The position numbers were made by a program, and so were the translations under genes. This document shows positions 48,969 through 56,583 of a DNA stretch of 64,000 nt, in pieces. Each line of letters opens with the position of its first letter. The first letter of the stretch is position 1. The DNA comes from Vibrio coralliirubri. Lineage in GTDB: Bacteria > Pseudomonadota > Gammaproteobacteria > Enterobacterales > Vibrionaceae. Where the stretch lies: the NCBI RefSeq assembly GCF_024347375.1, contig NZ_AP025471.1:310001-374000 (forward strand), in the 5' to 3' direction. Below the pieces are notes generated by a model, which had not been told where the DNA came from, made no database searches, and worked only from the letters and a program-made list of their open reading frames with translations.

Positions 48969-49955
48969 ATGAGGTTTGTTTTACCAGTAGTCTTTTCTGC
49001 ATTGGCTTCAATGCCTGCATACAGTGGCCTTGCTCCAAGTGAAGGCTTCAGCGGTAACTTCAGTGTATTAGCCGGTTTCTACTCTGACAGTAGTAATTTG
49101 AGTACTGAACAAGATTCTAATCAAGCCACCAACACCCAGGAAGGGGAGAGTGAAAACCAAGGGCTACTCGGATTTTTGGGTACTGTTCAATATACTTTTG
49201 GCGAATCGCTGACTCACCAAGTGTATGCGGGTACAACACGAGAGGATATTGCAACAGGTACCATTGCGTTTGAGATCGGTTATCGATATCAACTTTCTGG
49301 TGGCACCATATTGGATTTTTCTGTTCTTCCTACGCTTGTCTCGGGTAAGGCTTGGTCTGACCCTTACGCGGTTGGCGTTAATCGAAACGAAACCGATTTA
49401 AAAGGTAATGTTGGGCGATTGCAAATGACCAACATAGGCGGCACTGGCTTTCGAACGGATTTCGCGATTGGTGAGTCCGACGTTGATGATGAGCTGTCTG
49501 GGACTTCATTGGGGCTATCTGCTGAAGAGATAGCACTGCTTAATAGGGAACGAATCTATGTGTATGCCAAAGCAGGATACCCTTTCATCTTAGCTAACCA
49601 AGCGGGTGTGTTCGTTCCATCCATGGTGTATTTCCACTCTGATGCGGAAGGCGGAGCGTTTAGCTTTGATAGTTACGGTATTGAATTAAATTACGCCAAG
49701 AAAATTGGTCGTCACGGTTTTGTTGTCACGTTGGATGCACATGATCGTCAGTACGATGAAGCGAACCCAATCTATGGAAAAGCCCGTGATGAGAGCGAAT
49801 ACGGTGCTTTTTTAGCGTATGAGTTTGGTGGTTTGATGGGCTATAAAGATTGGGCGTTCATTACTTTACTGGGTTTAAGAAGCATAGATTCTAATATCGA
49901 TTTCTATAACTCCGAGCAAGTATTAGCGAGTGTGGGTGTGGATTATAAATTCTGA
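48969..49955 (+). CDS. DUF2860-family outer membrane beta-barrel protein
   Basis: About 328 residues with a signal peptide (MRFVLPVVFSALASMPAYSG) and alternating beta strands ending in an aromatic residue (GVDYKF), the sign of an outer-membrane barrel. The layout GFSGNFSVLAGFYSDSSNLST matches vibrio DUF2860 proteins. Function unknown. ATG 48969 has GGATG upstream. Confidence 0.85.
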   Translation: MRFVLPVVFSALASMPAYSGLAPSEGFSGNFSVLAGFYSDSSNLSTEQDSNQATNTQEGESENQGLLGFLGTVQYTFGESLTHQVYAGTTREDIATGTIAFEIGYRYQLSGGTILDFSVLPTLVSGKAWSDPYAVGVNRNETDLKGNVGRLQMTNIGGTGFRTDFAIGESDVDDELSGTSLGLSAEEIALLNRERIYVYAKAGYPFILANQAGVFVPSMVYFHSDAEGGAFSFDSYGIELNYAKKIGRHGFVVTLDAHDRQYDEANPIYGKARDESEYGAFLAYEFGGLMGYKDWAFITLLGLRSIDSNIDFYNSEQVLASVGVDYKF

Positions 49956-50027
49956 TATTTACACTATGTTAAAAATATTCATCAAAGCACAAGTTTAAGT
50001 TCAGTCTTACTATTTGTTTAATTATTT

Positions 50028-50062
50028 CGGGCACTTACACCTTTAAAGGTTGTAGGTGCCCG
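50028..50062 (+). terminator. Hairpin after DUF2860 gene
   Basis: A long stem CGGGCAC...GTGCCCG with internal complementarity (ACCTTT/AAAGGT) lies 72 nt after the stop. No T-run. Confidence 0.45.
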
Positions 50063-50121
50063 TTGCTATCCGTAATATGAAAATTAGCTTATGGATAGAA
50101 ATAATAGGATAAGGAAGCGCT

Positions 50122-50616
50122 TTGGAAATACAAATTAGACATTTAGAAGCAACGGATAGCCAAGATATTTTCGATATTTATCGCCGCCCTTCAGTTTCAG
50201 AAAACACCTCACAAAAGCCTTATCTTAGTTCTGACCAAGTGGAGCGACTGTTTGGCCATTCAGACCATTTCACTCTGGTTGCGGAGGTATCCGGCAAAGT
50301 AGTGGGCCACATTACTTTATTCATGACCACCAAGGTAAGAGACAGGCACTGCGCTGGTCTTGGTATTGCGATTCACCCGGATATGCATGGTAAAGGGGTC
50401 GGTAAGGCGTTAATGCAAGAAGCGATCAATCAGGCGGATAACTGGCTTAACCTCGTGCGTCTTGAGTTAGAGGTTCATGCCGATAACCACGCCGCTATTG
50501 CTTTGTATGAACGTGTAGGTTTTCAGTTAGAAGGCACAAAAAGGCTGAGTACGTTCAAAGCGGGTAAGTACATCGATATGTTACTAATGTCGAGAATTCG
50601 ACCGGATTACCTTTGA
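50122..50616 (+). CDS. GNAT-family N-acetyltransferase
   Basis: 164 residues with GIAIHPDMHGKGVGKALMQE (acetyl-CoA loop) and NHAAIALYERVGFQLEGTKR, as in the RimJ/YhhY-like GNAT group. Substrate unknown. TTG start with AAGGAAG 4 nt upstream. Confidence 0.9.
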   Translation: MEIQIRHLEATDSQDIFDIYRRPSVSENTSQKPYLSSDQVERLFGHSDHFTLVAEVSGKVVGHITLFMTTKVRDRHCAGLGIAIHPDMHGKGVGKALMQEAINQADNWLNLVRLELEVHADNHAAIALYERVGFQLEGTKRLSTFKAGKYIDMLLMSRIRPDYL

Positions 50617-50682
50617 ACGCGAAGTGACTCGATATAACTGAAACAGTTGAAGTAAGGTATTAATTAACAAGGTTATTTTAAT

Positions 50683-50715
50683 AAAACCCTCAAACTTTAT
50701 TAGCTTGAGGGTTTT
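50683..50715. terminator. Bidirectional terminator
   Basis: AAAACCCTCAA / TTGAGGGTTTT stem between the convergent acetyltransferase and LuxR-type genes. T-rich on both strands. Confidence 0.75.
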
Positions 50716-50759
50716 GTGTTTATAAGCATTCGTCACTATCAGCTTTTTTGATAAGATCG

Positions 50760-51542
50760 CTATGGATTATCGATGCCAAAGCCATTTCTCAGTGCAAACT
50801 GAATCAGTTCGGTATGGTTGTCGAGTTCCAAAATATCCAACATGCGGTATTTGTGTGACTCAATGGTTCTAGGGCTTAAAAAGAGGATCTCTGCACATTG
50901 CTTTGCGGTGTAACCTTGTGCCAATTGAGTCAGAACCGCACACTGCCTTTTGGTCAGCAATAATAGCTTTTCACTCTCGTTAATATTATTGGTTTCATCG
51001 CTGGTGACACTACGCGTCATTTTGGAATGCTGCCAAAAACAGAGCCAGATATCACTCAGCAATTTGATTCGCTTCATGTCAGCTTCTTCAATTGGCTTAT
51101 CGTAACGATTGAACCGTGAGAAGCCGATAGCTCCCCACTGCTGGCCAAACAACGAAAGGCTTACAATCCCATGCCAATGAGCGCCTTCTTCATAAAGTAC
51201 ACGTAACGGGTCGAGTTTATGGTTCTTTAGTGTTTCTTCAGGGAACAACTGCCAACACTCTTTTGAACGTAAAAGCTTAAGGTAATCAAGATAATTGCCT
51301 TTTAGAAAGCGTTCCATTTCAAGCGGTGGAGTATCTGTTTGGGATACGGAAATACTTTTTCCTGTATCCAGAAGAATCATTGAGTTTGGAAATAGGGTAA
51401 GTCTGTCGAGCTTAAACCAAGCGAGCGCTTCTCTTGCCAGTAACAAAAAAGTGCTATCGAAATCTTTGGGTTGGCATGCGGTCAAAGTGTTGGTTTGGTG
51501 AGAGAGGAGATCCTCAAAGCTCGCGAATAGGTTGTTTTTCAT
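50760..51542 (-). CDS. LuxR-family HTH regulator
   Basis: About 260 residues: an N-terminal GAF-like sensor region (about 1-190) and a C-terminal LuxR HTH (LLLTKRQCAVLTQLAQGYTA, LSPRTIESHKYRMLDIL). There is no receiver domain. The N-terminus lacks the acyl-homoserine-lactone pocket pattern, so the ligand is unknown. I chose ATG 51542; the TTG at 51581 has no ribosome site. It is divergent from the adenine riboswitch. Confidence 0.85.
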   Translation of the reverse strand: MKNNLFASFEDLLSHQTNTLTACQPKDFDSTFLLLAREALAWFKLDRLTLFPNSMILLDTGKSISVSQTDTPPLEMERFLKGNYLDYLKLLRSKECWQLFPEETLKNHKLDPLRVLYEEGAHWHGIVSLSLFGQQWGAIGFSRFNRYDKPIEEADMKRIKLLSDIWLCFWQHSKMTRSVTSDETNNINESEKLLLLTKRQCAVLTQLAQGYTAKQCAEILFLSPRTIESHKYRMLDILELDNHTELIQFALRNGFGIDNP

Positions 51543-51726
51543 ATCGACCGTCTTTTGTGATTTTAGACAAAATAGCGGCAATAACTAAAGTGTGTCAACC
51601 TAATAATAGAATGTCGTTCTGAATAAGGTGTGGCGAGTATTCTTAAATGCTACTGAGTAATATATTAGTTTTATCGAGAAACGATTAGTGAAATTCACAC
51701 TGAACTCTGTATAGTAGCAACCGTTT

Positions 51727-51795
51727 GCTTCGTATAACCCCAATGATATGGTTTGGGGGTCTCTACCAGCTCCCGCAAAGTGCTGATTACGAAGG
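51727..51795 (+). ncRNA. Adenine (purine) riboswitch aptamer, cut off from add by an IS
   Basis: P1 pairs CTTCGTA (51728-51734) with TACGAAG (51788-51794). P2 is CCCCAA/TTGGGG with loop TGATATGG, J2/3 reads GTCTCTACC, and L3 is CCGCAAA, keeping the loop-loop GG/CC contacts. The layout matches the Vibrio vulnificus add riboswitch. In J3/1 (CTGATTACG) the specificity base (position 74 in add numbering) is U, which selects adenine over guanine. P3 has one T-T mismatch. In relatives this element controls translation of add. Here an insertion sequence begins 9 nt after P1. Confidence 0.9.
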
Positions 51796-51803
51796 GTTTA
51801 GAT
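51795..51803. repeat. IS target-site duplication (left copy)
   Basis: GGTTTAGAT, repeated exactly at 52858-52866, flanks the inserted element. A 9-bp duplication is usual for the IS903 subgroup. Confidence 0.92.
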
Positions 51804-52857
51804 GGCTTTGTTGCGTAATTAAATTTAGAGATAGAGCCAACCCGTTTCGCTTGTTTCTTAGTCAATACGACAAGTTTCAGGCATACCTAACCCAGTAAGC
51901 TTGTTCAACGCTTTTATCATCGCGTAAGTTTCACCCACCTGGGCATTGTAATTTCTTAAGCTCAGTTTCCCTCCTAGCAACTGTTTAACTCGATACATCG
52001 CTGTTTCTGAGAGTGAACGTTTGTGGTATCCATACCGCTCTTTCCAATACTTATTTGAGTCGTATAATTTCTGGCAACCCACGGCGAAATTTCGAGGGTG
52101 ACCACGCTCCCAGAAGGCAGCCCCTTCTCTTGGGGGAATAAGCGCAATAGCTCCCTTAATCTTAATAGCAGCGTGACACGCTCTCGTGTCGTAAGCGCCA
52201 TCACCAGACACCTCAAGGATACTTCGGCGTGTTTGTTTCAGTAAGTTCGGGAGTACTTCTCCATCTGTAACCGTCGATAAACTTAGCTCGGCGGCAATGA
52301 TCTCATGAGTGTTGGTATCGACTGCAATATGCAGCTTTCGCCAGACTCTACGCTTGCCATCCGTCCCATGTTTTTTGACTTTCCATTCACCTTCGCCATA
52401 AACCTTAAGGCCAGTAGCATCAATGGCTAGGTGCTGTATCGCTCCTCTCGTTTTAGTCTTAAATGAAACCTCAACTTGCTTGGCTCTACGACTGATGCAG
52501 GTGTAATGCGGACAACTTAACGGTACATGGGCTAACCTAAATATCGAGTCGATAAATCCTTGCAGCGCTCTCAATGGCATAGAAAAAACTCGTTTGACCA
52601 TGAGTGCTGTCGTGATAGCTAAATCACTGAACCGACGCGGCCTACCGCGCTTATTCTGTTTGCTTTGCGCCCATCCGCTTATTGCTTCTTCATCAATCCA
52701 AAAAGTCAGAGAACCACGGTTAATGAGTGATCGGTTGTATTGCTTCCAGTTGGTTGTTTTATAACGAGGCTTAGGCATAGGACTACGAGATAGAGTGGAG
52801 GTAGCTGATCAGATCGTAGGTTCTTGATTTAGTTCCATTGAATTACGCAACAAAGCC
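51804..52857 (-). mobile_element. Complete IS903-type (IS5 family) insertion sequence
   Basis: A 1054-bp element bounded by perfect 17-bp inverted repeats GGCTTTGTTGCGTAATT (51804-51820 and complement at 52841-52857) and flanked by 9-bp duplications. The end sequence begins GGCTTTGTTG like IS903. It carries one intact transposase gene on the minus strand. Intact repeats, duplication and transposase indicate a recent insertion. Confidence 0.95.
51858..52778 (-). CDS. IS5/IS903-type transposase
   Basis: A 306-residue DDE transposase with catalytic residues in LAIDATGLKVYG, VSGDGAYDTR and the Y-2-R-3-E-6-K signature (YHKRSLSETAMYRVK). It appears full length and probably active. It is read away from add. 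Confidence 0.95.
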   Translation of the reverse strand: MPKPRYKTTNWKQYNRSLINRGSLTFWIDEEAISGWAQSKQNKRGRPRRFSDLAITTALMVKRVFSMPLRALQGFIDSIFRLAHVPLSCPHYTCISRRAKQVEVSFKTKTRGAIQHLAIDATGLKVYGEGEWKVKKHGTDGKRRVWRKLHIAVDTNTHEIIAAELSLSTVTDGEVLPNLLKQTRRSILEVSGDGAYDTRACHAAIKIKGAIALIPPREGAAFWERGHPRNFAVGCQKLYDSNKYWKERYGYHKRSLSETAMYRVKQLLGGKLSLRNYNAQVGETYAMIKALNKLTGLGMPETCRID

Positions 52858-52866
52858 GGTTTAGAT
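52858..52866. repeat. IS target-site duplication (right copy)
   Basis: GGTTTAGAT, identical to 51795-51803. Confidence 0.92.
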
Positions 52867-52878
52867 CACAATTGTGTT

Positions 52879-52958
52879 CTTACTCTTTGTAATGGCGTTC
52901 AAGAAAACCTCCTGTCTATTATTCAGAGTAAGTGCACACCTAAAATCCATAGTAGGTG
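52879..52958 (+). promoter_or_regulatory. Structured add leader (former riboswitch expression platform)
   Basis: CTTACTCT (52879-52886) can pair with AGAGTAAG (52925-52932), extended by GTG/CAC. Next to it CACCTA (52937-52942) pairs with TAGGTG (52953-52958), hiding the AGGTG Shine-Dalgarno of the gene at 52963. It probably belonged to the riboswitch before the IS inserted. Confidence 0.5.
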
Positions 52959-52962
52959 AAAT

Positions 52963-53988
52963 ATGAACGCATTTATTCAAGGGCTCCCAAAAGTAGAGTT
53001 GCATTTACACATTGAAGGCTCGCTTGAGCCTGAGTTACTTTTCCAGCTTGCTCAACGCAATGGCATTGATCTGCCTTATTCATCCCCAGAGCAACTAAGA
53101 CGCGCATACGAATTTGATGATTTGCAATCATTTCTGGATATCTATTATCAAGGTGCCGATGCATTGCGCACTGAACAAGATTTCTATGATTTAACTTGGG
53201 CGTATTTAGAGCGCTGTAAAGCCGACAACGTTATTCATACTGAGATTTTCTTTGATCCTCAAACACATACGGAGCGCGGTATTGCATTTGAAACTGTGAT
53301 TAACGGGATTCATCGTGCGCTCGAAAGTGGTCAAAAACAGTTAGGTATCTCTTCTCAAATTATCGCTTGTTTCTTACGACATCTGTCTGAAGAGAGCGCT
53401 ATTCAAACGTTCGCCGATGTGTTGAAGCATCAAGATAAGATCGTCGGGGTTGGGCTGGACTCTTCTGAATTAGGACACCCACCAGAGAAGTTCAAGCGTG
53501 TATTCCAACAAGCAAAACAAGCGGGCTTCTTAACGGTGGCGCATGCAGGAGAAGAAGGGCCGGCTCAAAACATCGTCGATGCGATTGAAATGCTCAGCGT
53601 GAGTCGAGTGGATCATGGTGTGCAGTGCATGACAGACGAAGCATTAATCGAAGAACTGATTGAAACTAAAATGCCACTGACGGTTTGCCCACTGTCGAAT
53701 ATTAAATTGCGTGTATTCGATGTGATGGAAGACCACAACATTGTCGAACTGTTGAGAAAGGGTGTGGCTGTAACGATTAACTCGGATGACCCTGCTTATT
53801 TCGGTGGTTACATGTCGGATAACTTTAATGCGGTGAGCCAAGCTCATGAGATGACGCGCCAGGAGTTAGCGCAGTTTAGTTTGAATGCGATAGACGCGAG
53901 CTTTATCGAAGAGTCATTGAAGCAGCAATATCGAGAGCTTGTTCAAGGTTACTTAACTAAAACTAAAGCTAAAGCTGATTCTGAGTAG
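52963..53988 (+). CDS. add: Adenosine/adenine deaminase (add-type)
   Basis: A 341-residue amidohydrolase with metal ligands His14/His16 (ELHLHIEGS), His194 (VAHAGEEG), His218 (VDHGV) and Asp275 ([11 protein letters not shown]). The [10 protein letters not shown] form, instead of the TDDP(L/x)(V/I)F of adenosine deaminases, is what I associate with the adenine-deaminase subgroup (Pseudomonas Pa0148, yeast Aah1). It may therefore convert adenine to hypoxanthine. That would fit control by an adenine riboswitch, which lies upstream but is separated by the IS. Confidence 0.9.
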   Translation: MNAFIQGLPKVELHLHIEGSLEPELLFQLAQRNGIDLPYSSPEQLRRAYEFDDLQSFLDIYYQGADALRTEQDFYDLTWAYLERCKADNVIHTEIFFDPQTHTERGIAFETVINGIHRALESGQKQLGISSQIIACFLRHLSEESAIQTFADVLKHQDKIVGVGLDSSELGHPPEKFKRVFQQAKQAGFLTVAHAGEEGPAQNIVDAIEMLSVSRVDHGVQCMTDEALIEELIETKMPLTVCPLSNIKLRVFDVMEDHNIVELLRKGVAVTINSDDPAYFGGYMSDNFNAVSQAHEMTRQELAQFSLNAIDASFIEESLKQQYRELVQGYLTKTKAKADSE

Positions 53989-54037
53989 TCTGTCGTTTAG
54001 ATTTCGACGGCCGAAACTCTGAAGCATAGCGCCTTAT

Positions 54038-54064
54038 AACGACCGACATATGTTGGTCGTTTTT
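54038..54064 (+). terminator. Rho-independent terminator of add
   Basis: AACGACC...GGTCGTT stem followed by TTTTAT. Confidence 0.75.
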
Positions 54065-54244
54065 ATATTGGCTACAAGCGATTGTTAGACCAAGGAACAA
54101 CTTAACTTATTAAAGAATATGATCTTATTTAGCAAAAAACAGCTTACCTTGGCTGTGATGCACTACATTTAGAGGGAGTGTAGAGATACAGTAACCACGC
54201 TGTATAGATACAGAGTTAGCGATTGTCGGAGGAGGAATACAGCG

Positions 54245-54961
54245 TTGTTAGACCCAACAATCAGTGAGCAAATAGAGTGGCCATGTGAATTGCCGCAAGA
54301 ATTGATCGATAGCCTAATCGAAATTGCTGTTTTCAAAACGAGTGTTCATAGCCTCGAAATTACCCAAAAATTCCAAAACCTGCCTGGCGTTTTCTATATT
54401 CTCAGCGGCTCCGCGGGAATCTGCTTTTCTACCGAAAATATGAAAAGCATATCCGGTGGTGTGATCGGAAGGGGAGATTGGATAGGCGCTTTGACTATTC
54501 ATGCCAACTACAACCTCTTCGCTGTGGCAGAGGAGGTCGAGCCTATCACTATGGTACTGTTTCCCGCCGAGAAAGTGTTAGCGCTGGCTGAAGAGCAGTG
54601 CATGGTATTCAAATGGCTGCTGCACAGTGGGACCAGAGCACAATCTATTTGGATGCAAGCTTACTTATCCTCCATTCATGAAAAAGAACAGAAAACCATT
54701 TACGTTTTGTTGGAACTTGCGGCGCGCCAGAACAATATTGCAGGTGCGACCGTGAGTATTAATATCTCACAAACTCAATTGAGTACCATTACCGGGATCT
54801 CGAGACCCAGATTGAATGAGGTGCTCAAAGGAATAGAGCAACAGGGCTTAGTGAAGATCCAAAGAGGGAAGGTGTTTATCACCGATATTGAGGGTTTGTA
54901 TGAGCGTATTTCACCAATGAATTTGATGATGCGAGATCCTGTCGCTGAGATTAAGGTGTGA
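54245..54961 (+). CDS. Crp/Fnr-family regulator
   Basis: 238 residues: a cNMP-binding-like beta roll (FYILSGSAGICF, GGVIGRGDWIGAL), a long dimer helix and a C-terminal HTH (ISQTQLSTITGISRPRLNEVLKGIEQQGLV begins near 175). There is no FNR-type cysteine cluster. The cNMP phosphate cassette is not canonical, so the ligand is uncertain. TTG start preceded by GGAGGAGGAA. Confidence 0.88.
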   Translation: MLDPTISEQIEWPCELPQELIDSLIEIAVFKTSVHSLEITQKFQNLPGVFYILSGSAGICFSTENMKSISGGVIGRGDWIGALTIHANYNLFAVAEEVEPITMVLFPAEKVLALAEEQCMVFKWLLHSGTRAQSIWMQAYLSSIHEKEQKTIYVLLELAARQNNIAGATVSINISQTQLSTITGISRPRLNEVLKGIEQQGLVKIQRGKVFITDIEGLYERISPMNLMMRDPVAEIKV

Positions 54962-55125
54962 AACTTTAACAGCAGAGCTAACCTTTGGATGATTAGATTT
55001 CAATGATTAATAAATATCAAAGAAAAAATTATGCACAGTGTTCTTTTAGGAACATACATCAAAAGAGAATACCTATAATGTTCACTCTAGATTTATAAAT
55101 TGAATTAGAGCGGAATAGAATTGTT

Positions 55126-55284
55126 ATGAAAATGGCTGTATTGGAATATAAAGTATTGGGACTTGGTGACTGGATTAAAACAAGGGTTTCTAGCCGCTGT
55201 GCCCATTTACTAGCAGCTGAGTATAAAGCGCTAGGATGGCCAACTAAAGTGGATGGTAAAGTGTTATCGACTGAGTCTGTTTAA
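55126..55284 (+). CDS. Possible small protein (52 aa)
   Basis: An ORF of 52 codons starting MKMAVLEYKVLGLGDWIKTR and ending before a strong hairpin. The composition is protein-like (mixed charged and hydrophobic, W and C present), and it fills an otherwise empty 400-base gap. The ribosome site is weak (GCGGAA, somewhat far). No family is recognised. Confidence 0.45.
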   Translation: MKMAVLEYKVLGLGDWIKTRVSSRCAHLLAAEYKALGWPTKVDGKVLSTESV

Positions 55285-55322
55285 TCTCTATAAGCCTAAA
55301 TCATCTAGATGAAGACAAAAAA

Positions 55323-55345
55323 GAAGCTGGCAGTGTGCCAGCTTC
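55323..55345. terminator. Bidirectional terminator
   Basis: GAAGCTGGCA-GTG-TGCCAGCTTC stem with a T-run on the minus strand (serving the DUF2057 gene) and a T-rich tract on the plus strand. Confidence 0.8.
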
Positions 55346-55372
55346 TCTCATTTTTAAACTAAGCTCATTGAG

Positions 55373-56044
55373 CTACTTGTTCACGTAGTCTTTGAATTTC
55401 TGCTTGGTTTCAGCATCCGCTTTTTCGTACCAGAAATAGAGCATCTCTTCAGCTGTATTTGCGGCATTTCCGTCAATCTTTGCTGGAAGCGTTACTGGTT
55501 GTGCTACAGCAGCCGCTGCGCCCGCGCTCGCACCTACTGTAAGTGCTGCGATGCCGCCTTTCTGGTTGTATTCCTTCGCTTCTTGCGGGTACTTACGACC
55601 AATCTGCATGCCATCTTTGATTAGCTTATCTTGCTTAACACTGATTGCATTTTGGTTTTCATCAACCAGTTTCCAATCTAAGTTTTGAAGGCCTTTTTTC
55701 GCTTCGTTGGTGTTACGGAACTTAGGCATGTCAAACGTCAATGTTGTGTCTGTCGCATCAAACGTAGCAATGATGGTATCGCTATCGACAAACTCGCGGT
55801 CGTTACCTTGGCTGAAAGCAAGTTGATATTTGAAAACAATTTGGTTCACGCCATCTGGAACGGTGATCGTTTTGCTCGAAGAGAAGAAACCACCGTCGAG
55901 ATCAGGTTTAGCCTCATTAACAGCTAAGACTTCGACTAAAGCATCTGCGCTAGAAGGAACTTCAATTGTTACATCAGCTAACACTTGTGGCGCTGCGATA
56001 ATTGTGGAAAGCAGCGCAATGGATTGTAATGTTTTCATAGTCAT
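55373..56044 (-). CDS. DUF2057 family secreted protein
   Basis: A 223-residue protein with a signal peptide (...IAAPQVLA) and the DUF2057 pattern: VTIEVPSSADALVEVLAVN, PDGVNQIVFKYQLAF, then SDTIIATFDATDTTL. Function unknown. The C-terminus has an Ala-rich segment (GASAGAAAAVAQP). Either of two ATGs (56044, 56038) could be the start. Confidence 0.85.
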   Translation of the reverse strand: MTMKTLQSIALLSTIIAAPQVLADVTIEVPSSADALVEVLAVNEAKPDLDGGFFSSSKTITVPDGVNQIVFKYQLAFSQGNDREFVDSDTIIATFDATDTTLTFDMPKFRNTNEAKKGLQNLDWKLVDENQNAISVKQDKLIKDGMQIGRKYPQEAKEYNQKGGIAALTVGASAGAAAAVAQPVTLPAKIDGNAANTAEEMLYFWYEKADAETKQKFKDYVNK

Positions 56045-56144
56045 ACAGTTATTTAGGTGAGTTATATTACACTCGCATGCATAAAGCAGTATTTCAAGCT
56101 ACCTTGTCTCGATTTGGAAAAATTCACCGAAACTTAACCAAAGC

Positions 56145-56570
56145 CTAGTTTTTGAACGTGTCGATTGTACGGTTTCTGTGCGAGTGAGGGCGTGATCTTG
56201 CACTTTCCTCTGTCACGTCATCATCGACGTCCAGTGAGGCTTGAGAAGAAGGTAGAGAGATATAAATAGGAATAATTGCCGCCACCCAAATGGCATAGAT
56301 GGTAATGACTCGGTTGAAGGCGACGAACCAGGTTTCACTGCCGCTACCAGACAAGTAGTAACCCAATAAGGTAAGTAAGGTGCAGGCAATAGCCCACATC
56401 ACGGCTGATAGTGGATCTTTCGTTGTGGCTGCGAGCAAGACGATCGTAATGTAGGGCACGGCCATGGCAATGCCCAAAGGTACATGACAGTCGACCACAA
56501 AAATAATGGTGGCACCGAGTGCTAAGAATAAATGTGGGCCAGTGCTAGGTAAATTTACATTCCATATCAT
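56145..56570 (-). CDS. Small inner membrane protein of histidine-kinase operon
   Basis: A 141-residue protein with about four hydrophobic helices (HLFLALGATIIFVVDCHVPL, LSAVMWAIACTLLTLLGYYL) and a hydrophilic C-terminal tail with acidic then basic clusters. No family is recognised. It lies 13 nt after the hybrid kinase, with GAAGGTG before ATG 56570, so it is probably co-expressed with it. Its role may be to sense or anchor. Confidence 0.75.
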   Translation of the reverse strand: MIWNVNLPSTGPHLFLALGATIIFVVDCHVPLGIAMAVPYITIVLLAATTKDPLSAVMWAIACTLLTLLGYYLSGSGSETWFVAFNRVITIYAIWVAAIIPIYISLPSSQASLDVDDDVTEESARSRPHSHRNRTIDTFKN

Positions 56571-56583
56571 ATGACACCTTCTT

